A stretch of 64,000 nt of DNA from Coturnix japonica (Eukaryota > Chordata > Aves > Galliformes > Phasianidae), in assembly GCF_001577835.2 (NCBI RefSeq), contig NC_029535.1:12285594-12349593 (forward strand). Reading direction: 5' to 3'. Within the stretch, counting starts at the first letter, position 1, and each line of letters begins with the position of its first letter. This document shows positions 33,206-45,310 of this stretch, piece after piece. The notes beneath the pieces were generated by a model that worked only from the letters and a program-made list of their open reading frames with translations, was not told the origin of the DNA and made no database searches. The position numbers were made by a program, and so were the translations under genes.

Positions 33206-34810
33206 CCCTTTGTAATGCTATTTTTAAACCACCAAAGGAGAGCTCCCCTGCATTTGTGAGAAATACGTCTGCGTCCCCTCCTGGTTCCTGGGGCAGCCAA
33301 GAGTCCTGTTCAGTGTCAAACCAGCTGGAGTTAGCTTTAGATATTAAACTAAACAAACAAACAGAGAGGGGCTTGTTGTGTAAAAAAGTTCCTCCAAATT
33401 AGTTGTATCTGGATCATGATCCCTTTATGATTGAATGCTTAATAGCAGCCAGGTGCAGCCAATAAAGGATACTTGCCTGCACTCTGGAAGCAGCATGGGA
33501 ACGTGCAGGGGACGGCATGAGCATCACTCAGTGTGTGGGCCGCTCGAGCCCTTCCTCTGCTCCCTTTCATCCGCAGCCCTCAGCCTTTGTTTCCTCCCCG
33601 CCTCACTCAGAGAGGGAAGTGCACACGTGGCTCTCAAGTTTTGCATGTGCATCAACTCAGTGCTGTTTGTGCATGCAGAAACATGCACATGTTATTACAC
33701 GTGTCATGCAGGGTGCAAGTTGTACACACACAGTTCCATCTGTGCAGGTAAGTTTCATGGCCGTGTGGTCAGAGCCAGGACTTCTCCAGGCACTCGCGGC
33801 GCCATTCATGTGCTTCTCCGAGACATTTTTCTGTCCTGGCACTTCCAAACATGTCTGCCAGTGATTAAACCCATTTCCATCCCCCAGTATATACGTGTGG
33901 AGTTTCACTGCATTAATTTTAGAAGCACACTGTCTCCTGAGACGATAATAAAAAAACAGTGTGGGGGAGAGGGACTGTCCAGAAAGAAGGCATCGCTCTC
34001 CTGGAGCACGCTTCATGTCTGCAGCAGCAACAGTGCTGAGCCCTCCAAAGATACTGATTTCACGTGACCGATGCCTTTATGCTTGAAAGCAGAGCATTTG
34101 CCAGATAATGTTCTGAGGGGAGAATTCGTTATGGGCTCCTGAAATCAGGGGCAGATGCTGCGTGCAGATGAGGTGCACCCAGGTGCATCAGCAGGTGGGT
34201 TCTGGGCTGACACTGGGCTCTGCAGGATGCATTCCACAGTGTCAGCACTTGGTATCACATGGTGACAGCGCTTGGGAAGCACTGAAACCACATTTCTTCC
34301 AGTCTGTATGCACAGCTCCAGCGATTCCACATGTGGGTTGAGGATGGTCACGCTTCCAAACTCTAAAAGGTCAATAAGATTGCAGGTGCAATAGTGCTGT
34401 ATAAGAGCCAAAGCCATTCTTTGTTATTCCAAGGGTTTGGGTGCACACAGTGCTGCACAGAAAAACTAGAGAAAGGCTCGGTCCCTTTTCTGGAGGAGTG
34501 TTTGTAGGATTAGAGCCCATTTAGACATGGCACAAATGGGATTCCTCAACAAAGGGCCAGGGGAAGGAGGGGCTCGGTGCAGCCTGTGCTGTTTCCCAGA
34601 CCTGAGAGCATTTCCAGCTTTGCTCTGCTACCTGCCTATGTGGGTAAAGTTGTCCAGACCCCGGCACCCAGCACTCATAATTTCCATTTTAGGAGGTTGT
34701 GAAAACGGAGGCGGGTGCTGCAGCTCCTGCCCCTCCTTCCGCAGTGGCAAGGTGGGCTTGGGACTGAGTGTCTGCTGCGGGATCCAGCTGGGGCTGGCGC
34801 GCTGTGCGTG

Positions 34811-34882
34811 GTGCTGTGCATGATGCCATGGATGGTGCTGTGCACAGCGCTATGGATGATGCTGTGCACAGTGCTGGATGCG
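34811..34882 (+). repeat. 24-base tandem repeat, three copies
   Basis: Three 24-base units of the type RTGCTGTGCAYRRYGCYATG plus GATG follow in register, the third more diverged. The unit length is a multiple of three, so all frames stay open through it. Confidence 0.85.
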
Positions 34883-34959
34883 ATGCAGCTGAACCAGCCC
34901 ATGCAGCCTCCCAGGATGGGGGGTCCTTGCCTGCCAGCAACTTTTATTAGTCACAGGGG

Positions 34960-35100
34960 GAAGTCTCTTTTCCATTAATCAATAGAAAATAAATTGAACT
35001 TAAACGCTAAATTGCAGCATTATGAGCAATTTATACAAATTGCAGGCAGGGACAGAGATATATTTACTTTGGGACTGTGTAATTAATAGCAGGGGCTATG
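34960..35100. promoter_or_regulatory. Candidate conserved non-coding element (AT-rich island)
   Basis: About 140 bases of high AT content inside DNA of high GC, starting with the homeodomain-type ATTAATCAATAG and ending with TGTAATTAATAGC, with GCAATTTATACAAATTGC at 35028-35045 forming an imperfect inverted repeat. Non-repetitive and without coding potential. Confidence 0.35.
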
Positions 35101-36834
35101 CAGTTCTCTGAAAGTTGGCGTGCTCAGAGCAAAAGGGGCCAGAAACTACAAAAGAAGTTAAGATGTCATTATTGGGGTGGAGAACAGCCATGTGCTGGGT
35201 CTGATTCAGCTTTAGCTCAGGTTTAGAAATAAAGGTGTGTGTTGGCAGCTTGCCTTTGCCCCTGGCACACCATGGGGGCCACTCAGGGCATGATGGGGGC
35301 AGTGGCAGAATGTCAGATGTTCCAGCTGTTCCCTGGGATGCCCATAGCCATCCACCTTCCCTTGGTCCTTGGCAGTGTATCAGGGAGCAGAGGATCCCTG
35401 GGAGCTTCCCTGACCTCAGCTTGTGCCAGCTGGAGCACAGGGCCGTGTGCGGGGTCCCTGTGTGCTGGAGGGGCATGCACTGACCTTGGCAGCAGCAGTG
35501 CTAAATATGCCATTTTTTTTTACACCCGCAATCAATTTGTAATGTCTGGCCAAGATTTCATCTCCTGTACATGGAGATTTGGCCTGTGCTGGAATTTGAA
35601 CTCAAAGGCAAATGGGAAATATGAAAAGGCCTCTGTGTGGGATACACTGCAACCCACCTCCAACACAGTGCAGTGTTTTTTCCATCCTTTCGGTTTGTGC
35701 AGGGAGATGACTCCCAGCCACGAGCACTGCCTGCAGCTGGCGGCACTTGCACTGAGTCAGGATGGCCCCAGTTCAATGTAGTTCGCTCTTCTTTTAGAGC
35801 CAGGTGTCTATGGCTTCCCATTTTCACTGGGGTTTGTGTTTGGGCAGCACAAGGGCACTGCTGCAGTGCGGAGCCACGGCTGTGCCAAGCACAGTGGGTT
35901 CCTGCCCTTCATCCTGGAGTGCTGCAGTGTAACATGCCTGCAGTCGTGGAGCTGTGGGAGGGACCTCCCAGGCTGCGTTGTGCATCCTGTCTCAGCACAG
36001 TTGCAAGCCTTGGATGGGGGCATGGAGCAGAGACAGAATACAGCAGTTCTGCTCTCATGCAGCAGTGAAGGTGTGGGGCCTCAGCCCCTACACCCTGATC
36101 CTGTGCAAGTTTTCTGCAAAGGAAAAAAAAAAAATCATTTGGGGAGTAGATGGAAAAAGGAGATAGCGTCAGGCAGCCATGGCCTGTTCTCCACCTGTTG
36201 TTATTTCGGTCTGGCCCAATCAACCTGCTAGCCAGGCTGGAGCCAGAGACCATCTGGAAAAACTGCTGTGTTTATAAAACTGACATGGAGCAGCACCCCA
36301 GGGCCCTGACCTCCCACACAAATCTGGAAATGATTAAAATGGCCCTGGTTGTCTTCGCTGCTGAGCTCTGCCTGCAGAGAGCAGCCCACCAAAGACATTT
36401 GGAGTTCTCATTAGCTGGGCTGGAAACACAGTGCTGTCCTCCAGGGGTGCCCCTGCCCTGCATGGAAACTTGGAGCCGAGGATGGGAATGGCAGCGGGCA
36501 GAGCTGGGAAGCTCTTCTGGAAGAGGGATGATGCTGAGGGATGCAATGTGTGCAAACGGGATGTGGAGTGGGAACTGCCCCATGCAGCAGCCCCAGAAAG
36601 CCATCACCGTGCCCCTATACTGGGTACTTCTTAAGTCTCTGCTGCCCTGGGCATCCACACTGTCAGCCTGGTTTGTAGTAAGCTGGCGTGAAACAGTGAA
36701 ATTATGCCAGAGTTAGTGAAATCATGCTGGTGAGGCGGATTTCAGTGGGAATTAGGTACCAAAGGTACAGAGTGAACACCAGAAAGCTGGCCACAAGTGT
36801 CTGGATGAGGAGCTCCAAAATAAGGTTTAGTGGT

Positions 36835-36916
36835 TTGCTGTAGCCACGGTAATGGGAGGATGGTTGGACTATATGATCATGTAGGTCCTTTCCAACCTTG
36901 TGATTCTATGATTCTA
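36835..36916 (+). repeat. CR1 LINE 3'-end fragment
   Basis: The + strand carries GGTTGGACTATATGATCATG, then the TAGGTCCTTTCCAACCTTGT stretch and the terminal GATTCTATGATTCT tail. A strongly 5'-truncated CR1 in plus orientation; diverged CR1 sequence may extend further left. Confidence 0.9.
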
Positions 36917-37509
36917 AGCTCCTTCTATGGGTGTGTTTTGAGATAAATGCACTGTGAAGCTTCACAGCACTGCTGCGGGGTCACAGCTCATCCAGATGCT
37001 CACCTTGAGCAGAAAGGCTCTGACCATGCTTTGCATCAGCCCTGATTTTGGAGGAGTCCCTCCCAGCACAGCCCTTAGCCCAGCATGGTGACCTGGCACC
37101 ACGCCTGTGCAGAAACTGGCTGACCTGCACAGCCAATGGAGACTCACTCAGCCGCTGGGCTCAGTATTTAATGAGAGAACTGTGAATAATGAATTATCTG
37201 TGTCTCCAAGACATCCATGGAAAAATCACATCAACCTGCTTCTTGTTTGCGAGACGTCAGTGAGCTGTGTGCCAAAGGGAAGGGGGAAGGAGCCAGGCTG
37301 CACTGTGCCAGGTGCATTGCTGGAGCCACAGTCCCATGGCCATGGGCACATTTCAGGGTGCACACAGACCTTTCTGCCAGTGGGGCTGCTGAGGTTTGTA
37401 GCAGCAGCTTCAGTAAACATTTGCTTCACCCAGCACAAAGGGACTAAATCCCTGAAAGGACCCTGTCCTTGAGCTGGGAGGATCCGCTTCTATGGTGTTT
37501 GTCTTTGCC

Positions 37510-37620
37510 GCCCTGCTCTACTGCCCTGTTACGTGCCCTGCCCTACCTACTCAGCTCTGCCTGCCTTGCTCTACTGCTCTGCTCTACCTACCCTGCTCTA
37601 CAGCCCTGCTCTACCTGTCC
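37510..37620 (+). repeat. Degenerate CCCTGCTCTACTG minisatellite
   Basis: Irregular tandem units of CCCTGCTCTACYT, GCTCTACTG and similar over about 110 bases. Confidence 0.85.
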
Positions 37621-39564
37621 AGGTTCTAACTGCCCTGGTGAACTAAGCAGTGCCCTAATTGTTCCCTGTTTTGTCAGTGGAAGACAAGCAGATGATGGGG
37701 ATGGGGAGCAGGAGGGAATGGCTGGGCTGCAAGGAGCCCGCATTCAACAGCTTGAATGTGGTATGTGTGCCCTAGGCACAGCTGGCACAGAATGACTGGG
37801 CCTTCATCTCTCCAGTTTTACCACCAGCATTCTCACTGTCCCCTCCACGATGAGGAACTCCGATGGAAGAGTGTGCTAAAATGTTTAGTCTGAATTTTAG
37901 GTTCTTTAGTTGGCTACTGATAAGGTTGGGGAGCCTTGTGTTGCTGCTCAGGCTGAAGGCTTTGAAATGGGCAGAAAATAGACCTGTCAATGCTCTGTCC
38001 ATTGATCTCCCTATCTGATCAGTAAACCAATACATATTAACCCAGAGCCAAAGCAAACACATAGTGAGTGCTGAAGAATTTCAGATAAGTCCCCCTCCTG
38101 GGAATCCAAAGCCAAAGCCCTGGGCAGAGCCAACTAGTCCCTGATGCTGTAATGTGCCAGGGGATGACGGGCATGTGGGCAGCCAACCTGAGACCTCACG
38201 TGAGTCTGTGCATGTGTGAGCACAGTGCCATGACATGCTCTGCATGGCCAGGTTGTTAAATTAGAACTCCACCATTTGTGAAAGGAAGGGCCAGTGATAA
38301 ACCCAGGGACAGCAAAACAGACAGGGAGCCGCAGCACACAGCCCTGCAGTGTCAGCAGCCTACTGTACTAATTAAGTACAACCCGGGGCATTTCCATGCC
38401 ATTGCCTCATGCAAATGCCACCTCAGCATGCTCCAGGTTTCCCATTTCTGTCCTGCAGGTGCTGCTGGAAGCAGCTTCCCAGGGAGCTCAGAGCACTTGG
38501 ATGTGGCCATTCTGATGATGTTCCCTGGGAGAAAGCCCACGTGGTTCATGTTGGGGATTTTTGCTGTAATGATGCTGGTGCCTGATTTTTTTAGTAAGTT
38601 AGAAGTTTCATTTCCACATGATTGTCTCGTTAAGTTTTGTTCAGTTTTTCCAGTAAACACAGTGATATATACTTTTGTCTTACATCATTTTAGTCCAGGC
38701 ACCACGTGGCTCCCTCCAATCTAAGTGTCCGTGCTACTCTGCGCAGAGCTCCTCATCCCTTATGCTACCCGGCATCTAGCCCCATCTCACAGCACAAGAG
38801 GAAATGGTGATGGTGGCAGGGCTTCACTGCCAAACAGAAAGCAGGGAGAAGGACGGTGTCAGCGCCAGGCGGCAGAGATGGTGACGGCAAAGCCATTCTC
38901 CCCATCCTGCTGCTCCACTTCCTGCAGGATTATCTCTGCTCTCCGGCTGCCGGGAACTTGCTTCCAGCCGGGACGAATCCTCAGGACAGGATATAAACAG
39001 GAAAAGTCACTGGTGTGACGCCAGAGTGCTGGGCAGTGTGTCTTCCTGAGCAAGTCCCCAGCAGCACTGCACAGAGCGGGCACAAACAGGGGACACCTGC
39101 AGACCCCTCACCTAAGCACATTCCTCACATGGGCAAGCAGAGAGGCCCATGCAGTTGGCCCACATTAGATTGCATTTCTTACAATGTTTCTTCCCTCTGT
39201 GGAGTGGGGAAGGAGCACTAGCACATCTGCTGCATGCGTTCGTTGCACAGAATGAGGGGATGCAGAGGGGGATGTTCCTGGCTTAGCTATGCTTCCACTG
39301 AGCATTTGCCCTGGGGGGACAGGAGAGTTCTGCTGGAGGAACAGCAGAGTTCTCACGCGAGGGGAGCAGGTGGGTGCCCACACTGGGTCTTGGTTTGCAC
39401 CTTGCAAAGGCTGGACAGGAACTGGAGGAAACCACAGCTGCCGATAAGCAGCGCTGGGCGCAGGGAAGGAAGTGGGGACAGCCCCAGCTCCTCAGCGCAA
39501 CCTTTCCTCCCCTGGTGAATATGCTGCTTCAGCAGGAAGCGAGCCCTGTTCCAAGCTCAGATGA

Positions 39565-39655
39565 GTGGGATGGGGGGACCCAACAAGTCCTGGGGACCCA
39601 GAAGGACATGGGGACCACACGGGATGTGGGAAAACAGCAGAATGTGGGGACCCAG
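39565..39655 (+). repeat. GGAYRTG-type repeat patch 1 (diverged)
   Basis: Repeated GGACATGGGGACC, GGGATGTGGG and AATGTGGGGACCC blocks. Related by unit to the patches at 49121, 50884 and 53583, though less regular. Confidence 0.6.
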
Positions 39656-42600
39656 CACTCCCCCAGCACCAGCTGTGCATGATGCCAAATATGTCCCTGT
39701 GCCCAGCCCCCCCCCCAGGTCCCCCGCACTGCAGAGGTGTGTCTAGTGGGCATCTGTAGGTCTGACTTCTCCCCTGCAGGGTGGCTCACAGCCCCATTGC
39801 TTAGTTTCTCACTTGAGGTGAGACAAAAGGGATCTCTGAGAGCAGCATCTCCCTGTGGGTTGTGCTGGCTTTCACATCCCACAAAGGGATTTTCTGGATT
39901 GTAGGTCATGTTGGTGGGCATTCAACCTCTTGCTGGGGTAAGAGAGCCCTGTGGGAAATCAAGACAAAGGCTGGGAAAGGCCACTATGGTGCTGACACTG
40001 CTGCTTCAGAAAATGAGCAGCTCAGGCAGCTCCATGGCTGTATGTCACAGAATCACAGCCTCTGTATGTGAAGCACCATGAGGAGCTGCAGCACAAGGAG
40101 TGAAATCTGCCCTGCCTGGGAAGCAGGAGCCCACTGCAGCAAGGAAATGGTGAGAACACTGCCAGTCTGCAGAGCTGTGTTGTCATGAACTGTGGTGTGA
40201 GTTGGACTCTTCTTGCCAGCATCCCCATACAGTGGTGCAGGAACATCCTGCAGGTGCTCGTGGGCTGCAGTACAGCACATTGCTCTCAGCAGTGCCAAGG
40301 AGAGGGGGAAAGCACAGCAATGGTGGGACAACAATGGAATGTGGGGGCTGCAGTACTCCTAGAGGGATTTGGGCCTATGGGGTGCCACAGGCACACTGAA
40401 GCCCACTGCAGTGCTTGGGGCTTGCAGGGTGGGTGCGGTGCCATGCTTGTGTCTGGTGGGATCCAAGCACCGCACCCTTCTTCAGCGCTTGGTGCCTGGC
40501 CCATCTGGAAAAAAGAACAGCAAAGCCTCTGAGCAGACCATGCTGAAGTTCTCACTTTGCCCTTCTCCTAGAAGCATTGAGACACCCACCATATACTGCA
40601 CCCCGAGACATCTGTGAGTGGAAACACAGCATCAAGAAACGGGTGGACTGCAGGCCTGCTGCAGATGAAGGCTTCTGAGTGCTGCCCATGACCTGCTGAG
40701 TCCCTGGGGCCAAACGGCCACAGGCAGGAAGGAAGCAGGTGGGATAAATATTTGTGCAAAACAGGAGTTTCCCTTGAAGAACACGCAGTGTGTTTCCCTG
40801 GCTGTGGCTGCGGATGGGGAGGAGTGGGCTGGAGCCCGGCAGGTGCTGCACAGCACAGGACCCACTTGGAGCACACCCAGTGTGCGCGTGGCGAGCACAG
40901 GGCTGCACCCCACCCAGCGCCACTGGCAGAAGGAAGCAAGTGCCGCCGCCGCAGGGACAGATGTCCCCCCATTTCCTGCCTGTGCGGATGCTGGGGGTGG
41001 CAGGGCACAGGAGGCTGGTGCCAGCCAGGGGAAGGACGTGCTGGTGGGGCTGGGGCAGGTACCGGGGTCAGGGTCTGAGTGCTGATGTCAATAGGAGGAA
41101 GGGTGAAAAACACATTGCAGAGCTGCTGCTCCTGGCTCCTGGAGAGTATCTTCAGCTGGAACTAAAGCGGAACAAACCTGAGACACCATACAGTTTCCTG
41201 TGACTCACTGCTCGACTAAGCAGTGAGAAGAAATGGGAATTTTCTGTCCATATCAGCGGGGCGAGGAGGGAAATCAGAGGATACAGGCATTTGTGAGCCA
41301 GCACACACTCATTGCAGCCCTGACATCTGCTTTCTGACCTCTGGAGCTCCTACTGCTGACAAACCAGCCACGGCCACACTCCCCACCTGGTTTCCCTCCT
41401 CCTCCCCCCATGGAGCAGGAAGGAGCAGTAGCATTAGGGTGCCTGCAGCAGCTCCACAACTCTCACCAAGCTCAGCCTGGCCCCAAGCTCTGGGATTTGG
41501 GGCTGCAGGGTTTATTTAAGGTCAGGATCCTTGCTCCCTGCCCCCCAGGAGAAGCCCTAGTGATGCTGCGAGGTTTTGGGGCCCTGTGTCCAGCTGGGTT
41601 GATCCCACCTCAACATGGAGCTGCTCTGTACAGCCAGCCCTGCAGTCACTACACTCTCCCCCTTTCCTCCTCTTTCCTCTCTCCCCTTCCCCCCTGTGCT
41701 CTTTGTCTCATGGCTCCGTGGAGGAAACAGACCTTCTGAAAATAAACTCTTTCTGCTTTGATGTGCTTTATGGGCACACACTGTTTATAGCCCCGCACAT
41801 ATGACTTGACACCTTCCCACCTGCAGCCCCTGCAACTGCTTCTTATCACAGCCACGCTGGATATTAAGGGGCCGATGGGGAGGGTGACGAGGAGGTCCCT
41901 GTGAACCCCACATCTCCACAATGCTACATCAGGTGTGAAAGAGATGGGCTGCTGTCCCCCCACACTACATGCATCAGCCTCTGCTTATTGTGATGTTGAT
42001 TTAGGCCAATGATAAGAGGGTCTATGGTGGCTGGATCTGGTCGTTGACCATAAGAATGAGCTCATGGGGACCTATGGCCTCAGCACAGCCCAGCCCTGTG
42101 TCAATGTATGGGGTCAGGACCAGGCCTTGTTCCCACATCTCCTGTTGCCATGCCTAAAAGCTGAAATATTTCACTGCAATGGAGGCGGGGATAGTTGGGA
42201 TCTTAGGGGCAGGATTCTAGGGGCTAAGCACTTCGGGGTCGCCCCCTTCACACCATGAGCCAGGCCCCAACATTATCATCCCCAGCACCAGCCACAGTAT
42301 CCCCAGGGGCTCTGTTACCTCCCCAAGGACAGACAGATGCTGAGCCTGCACCAGGAGATGCTGGTGGTCCTGTGCTGCACCCATGGGTGCCCATCCTGGG
42401 CTGCCAGCTGCACACTGTGCACCATGGGAGTAATACCGCAGCACTCAGGGGATGGCCTGCTCCTGCCCACACTTCTCTTCCTTCACTTTCCGCCTTCTCT
42501 GGCTGCAGTACTGGCCTGAGAGCACCCATCACCAAGCTGTATCCACAGTGCCTCCAGCAAACCTGGGGGAGCCAGGCCCCACAGCCACATGGCTGCCTGT

Positions 42601-44999
42601 CCTTGGGCATTAGAGGTTTGGGGAAATGCCTGGAGCAGCTGTGGGACATGCACTCAAGTTCCTCCATCAGGACACATTCCAACATGACCTAAGCTGCTGG
42701 CATGCTGTGCCTACTTGCCTACAGTGTAAGCTGTAATCCCTCATGTGGCTGCAGGATAATGGGGTGGCAATGTCCTTGCTCCGTGCCCAGGCATGGTTTG
42801 CCCTTCCCACAGCCCTGCAGTCTGCTGCCTGTCCCTGCATTGGGCCCTGTCCCCACCCTCCATGCTGGGCATGTTGTCGCATCGCCTCAGGTGTCTGCAT
42901 CCCCCTGGGAGGAGTGGACAAATCCCTGGGGGGACATTTTCGGGTGAATACTGCAGGAAACTGGGCACCATCATGAGTCCAGAATAGGGCTCTCCTACCA
43001 TTCTGTCACAGCCCAGCAACATGCTTGGGGCTCAGCCATGTCCCCCAAGTCTCCAACCCCATTCTGCTGCTGGTATGGGGTCCTCGTAGGCTGCAGTGCC
43101 TGGCCAGCAGTTACACACATGCCATCCATCAGTGCTGGCTGCACTGTGCCTCCTCACACAGAGACCTTCTTGAAAGAAACTCCTAATTTTCAACACCTAC
43201 TTAAGGCCCTTCAGGCCACACCACTCCCCACAGACATGATCTCATGCTGACTGCCGGCATCTGCTGTCCCACTCCAATTCACTTACACCCACAGCAAAAC
43301 ATCTTCCTCAGCACCCCTGCAGCAGGGGCAGGCTCCAGGTGAGGTTTATCCTAAAAGCGAGAACTAGACCATGGGCAAAGCCCTTCAGCTACACTTTTAA
43401 ATGGGAAGTTACGAATGGAGCCAGTTCCTTTGTGCTCACCTAAACACACTTCCATTAGCTACTAAAAGGGGCACAAGTGCCACTGCCTTGCAGGCACCGT
43501 GCCTGTAGACAGCTTCCTGGTTTGTTGCCAGTCCTTGGATGCCACAGATGTTTTCTTCTGGTGAACTAGTCCCAGCATATGAGAGGGAACAACTACAGGG
43601 ATTCACCACTGTGCTCCTGCAGGCTGGACACCAGCACTGGATGCCAGGAGCACAGTGGCAGAGCACACAGCTGGAGCTCAGAATCACTCACAGCCACTGC
43701 CCAGCGCCTGCACACACCAGTCAGATGTTAGGACATGGGAAAAGTCTCCAGAAGTGCTTTGCACCCTGGCAATGTGCCATGTCTCCAAGCCAAAATAACG
43801 CACCGAGAGATGCTAAGTGGTCCTTAAGCATTCAGGCAGGAGATACCCTGCATGGCTGAATCACCTCCGCACACCACTTTCTGAGATTTTTATGGCAAAG
43901 TCTCTTCATTTGCTTCCCTCCCAGCTGAACTAGTCCCATGGGCACCTCCTCCTGGTGACAGCAAGTCTTAGAGTCCTCAGGGAGTAAGGAACAACACTGG
44001 AGTCTTTTTTGGAGGGGTTCTGGGAGCTGATCCAGGGGAACATGCCCATTGTGAGTGCCCCCACTTTCCCATTCCTTAGACTCCTGCTCCTCAATGGATT
44101 TGCACTTTTCCAGGGCATTCTCTCCACCCAGAAGAATCCTTCCCAGCTCCTCTGGGCTCCTGAAGAAGACTACTGGGTTCTGGCCAGGGCACATTTGGGT
44201 CCGAACCAGTATGTGAAGCAAGAGAGTGGTCCGGCATCTAACACACATGGGGGTGAGATCCCCCTGGGCTGCATCCTGCAAAGATACCTCATGCCTCTAA
44301 GGAAGGGCAGGAGAGGAGGAGCTGGTGGGGCTGCTCAGAGCTGTGGGGAAGACTGAGTGTGTGGGGACGAAAGGTTTAAAAATCATGGCAAAACTGCAAA
44401 TGGGTTTCACAGCTGGTCTCCTCACCACCATGGAGCCTCTGCAGGTTGTGCATTTTGCTCCGTGGGGACCCTGGTTCCCCACAGAAGTTGGAGGTAGGGC
44501 AGGATTGGGGCAGCACAGCACAGGAGACACAAAAAATGGAAAGATGAGATCACTGTGCAGTGGTCATGAAGGATGTGATATGGGAGAACAAGGAGCTACT
44601 ATAACCCTACGCTGCCTGGGAAAAGCCAGCTCCTGTGACAAGTACCAGGTCTTGGGGCAGGATGCTGCTCATGGAATACTCACAGCGCATGGAGATGGAG
44701 CCTCTGAAGCAACTTTGGTACGGCAGCATAGGAGTGTCTGGCTCTAGTGGAGAAAAAGCTGGAAAATATGCGGCACAGAGCTGGGCATATCCCAGCGTGA
44801 CACCCCGAGAGCTTGGAGCCGTGTCCTGTGCAGTGATTACTGAGCAGTGCCAAGGGACAAACCAAGAGCCTTTCCCTCGTTCTTCCCTTGAACCTCTAAT
44901 GGCTGCGGCACAGCGTGCAGGTTTCGAACGGTGCCTCTGTGCCATGGGGCTGCACTGTGCCTGCACCACGGATGCAGAGGACAAGCAATGGGACTCGGT

Positions 45000-45310
45000 T
45001 AGCCCTCGGTGCTCAGCGTGCCTGGACCGGGCCGGGCGCTAACCCAGCACTGTCCGCACGGTGATACCTGAATTCAGCCTCCTGCCCACGCGTGCAATCA
45101 GCCCGAGGGGGCAGCGCAGCCCGCACAGCCCCGTTCCCCTCGGGCGCAGCTCCCCCAGCCCCGCCCCCCCCCCCCAGCCGCCGTGTCCTCGCTCCTCCCG
45201 CAGCCCCCGCGCTCCCAGACCCTCACCCCTCGGCTGCAGACTCTCTGTCTGCACGGGGACTTCCTGTCCCTGCGCTGCGCTGCCGGTGAGAAACCAAAGG
45301 CGGCTTGTTT
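45000..45310 (+). promoter_or_regulatory. Orphan CpG island with downstream splice donor; candidate lncRNA promoter
   Basis: About 300 CpG-dense bases with GC boxes, a poly-C run near 45165-45180, an ETS-type ACTTCCTG at 45259-45266 and a good donor CCG/GTGAGA at 45285-45286. A half-fitting CTCF motif (AGGGGGCAGC) lies at 45106-45115. It sits far from the UBE2V1 and SNAI1 promoters. No protein start with coding potential follows. By position it could serve a non-coding transcript in the interval where human carries TRERNA1, but sequence homology cannot be shown here. Confidence 0.5.

Larger units (their letters stand above)
33206..36834. other. Gene-free interval, second part
   Basis: No gene is recognised. 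It contains a 24-base tandem repeat (34811-34882), an AT-rich island (34960-35100) and a mixed stretch at 36170-36330 that may be conserved. A 210-codon open frame at 33435-34067 (+) has no domain or plausible promoter. Confidence 0.5.
36917..45000. other. Gene-free interval, third part
   Basis: GC-rich DNA with no recognised gene. Contains a pyrimidine-rich minisatellite (37510-37620) and the first heptamer-type patch (39565-39655). AT-rich spots occur at 37160-37200 and 38560-38700. Many open frames of 80-180 codons overlap on both strands and show no domains. Confidence 0.5.

Noticed and set aside
33435-34067. 210-codon + strand frame
   Set aside because: No recognisable domain, no promoter or CpG island beside it, and comparable frames exist on the opposite strand.
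40568-41113. 181-codon minus-strand frame in GC-rich DNA
   Set aside because: Overlaps several equally long frames on both strands; Pro/Ser/His-rich composition reflects base content.
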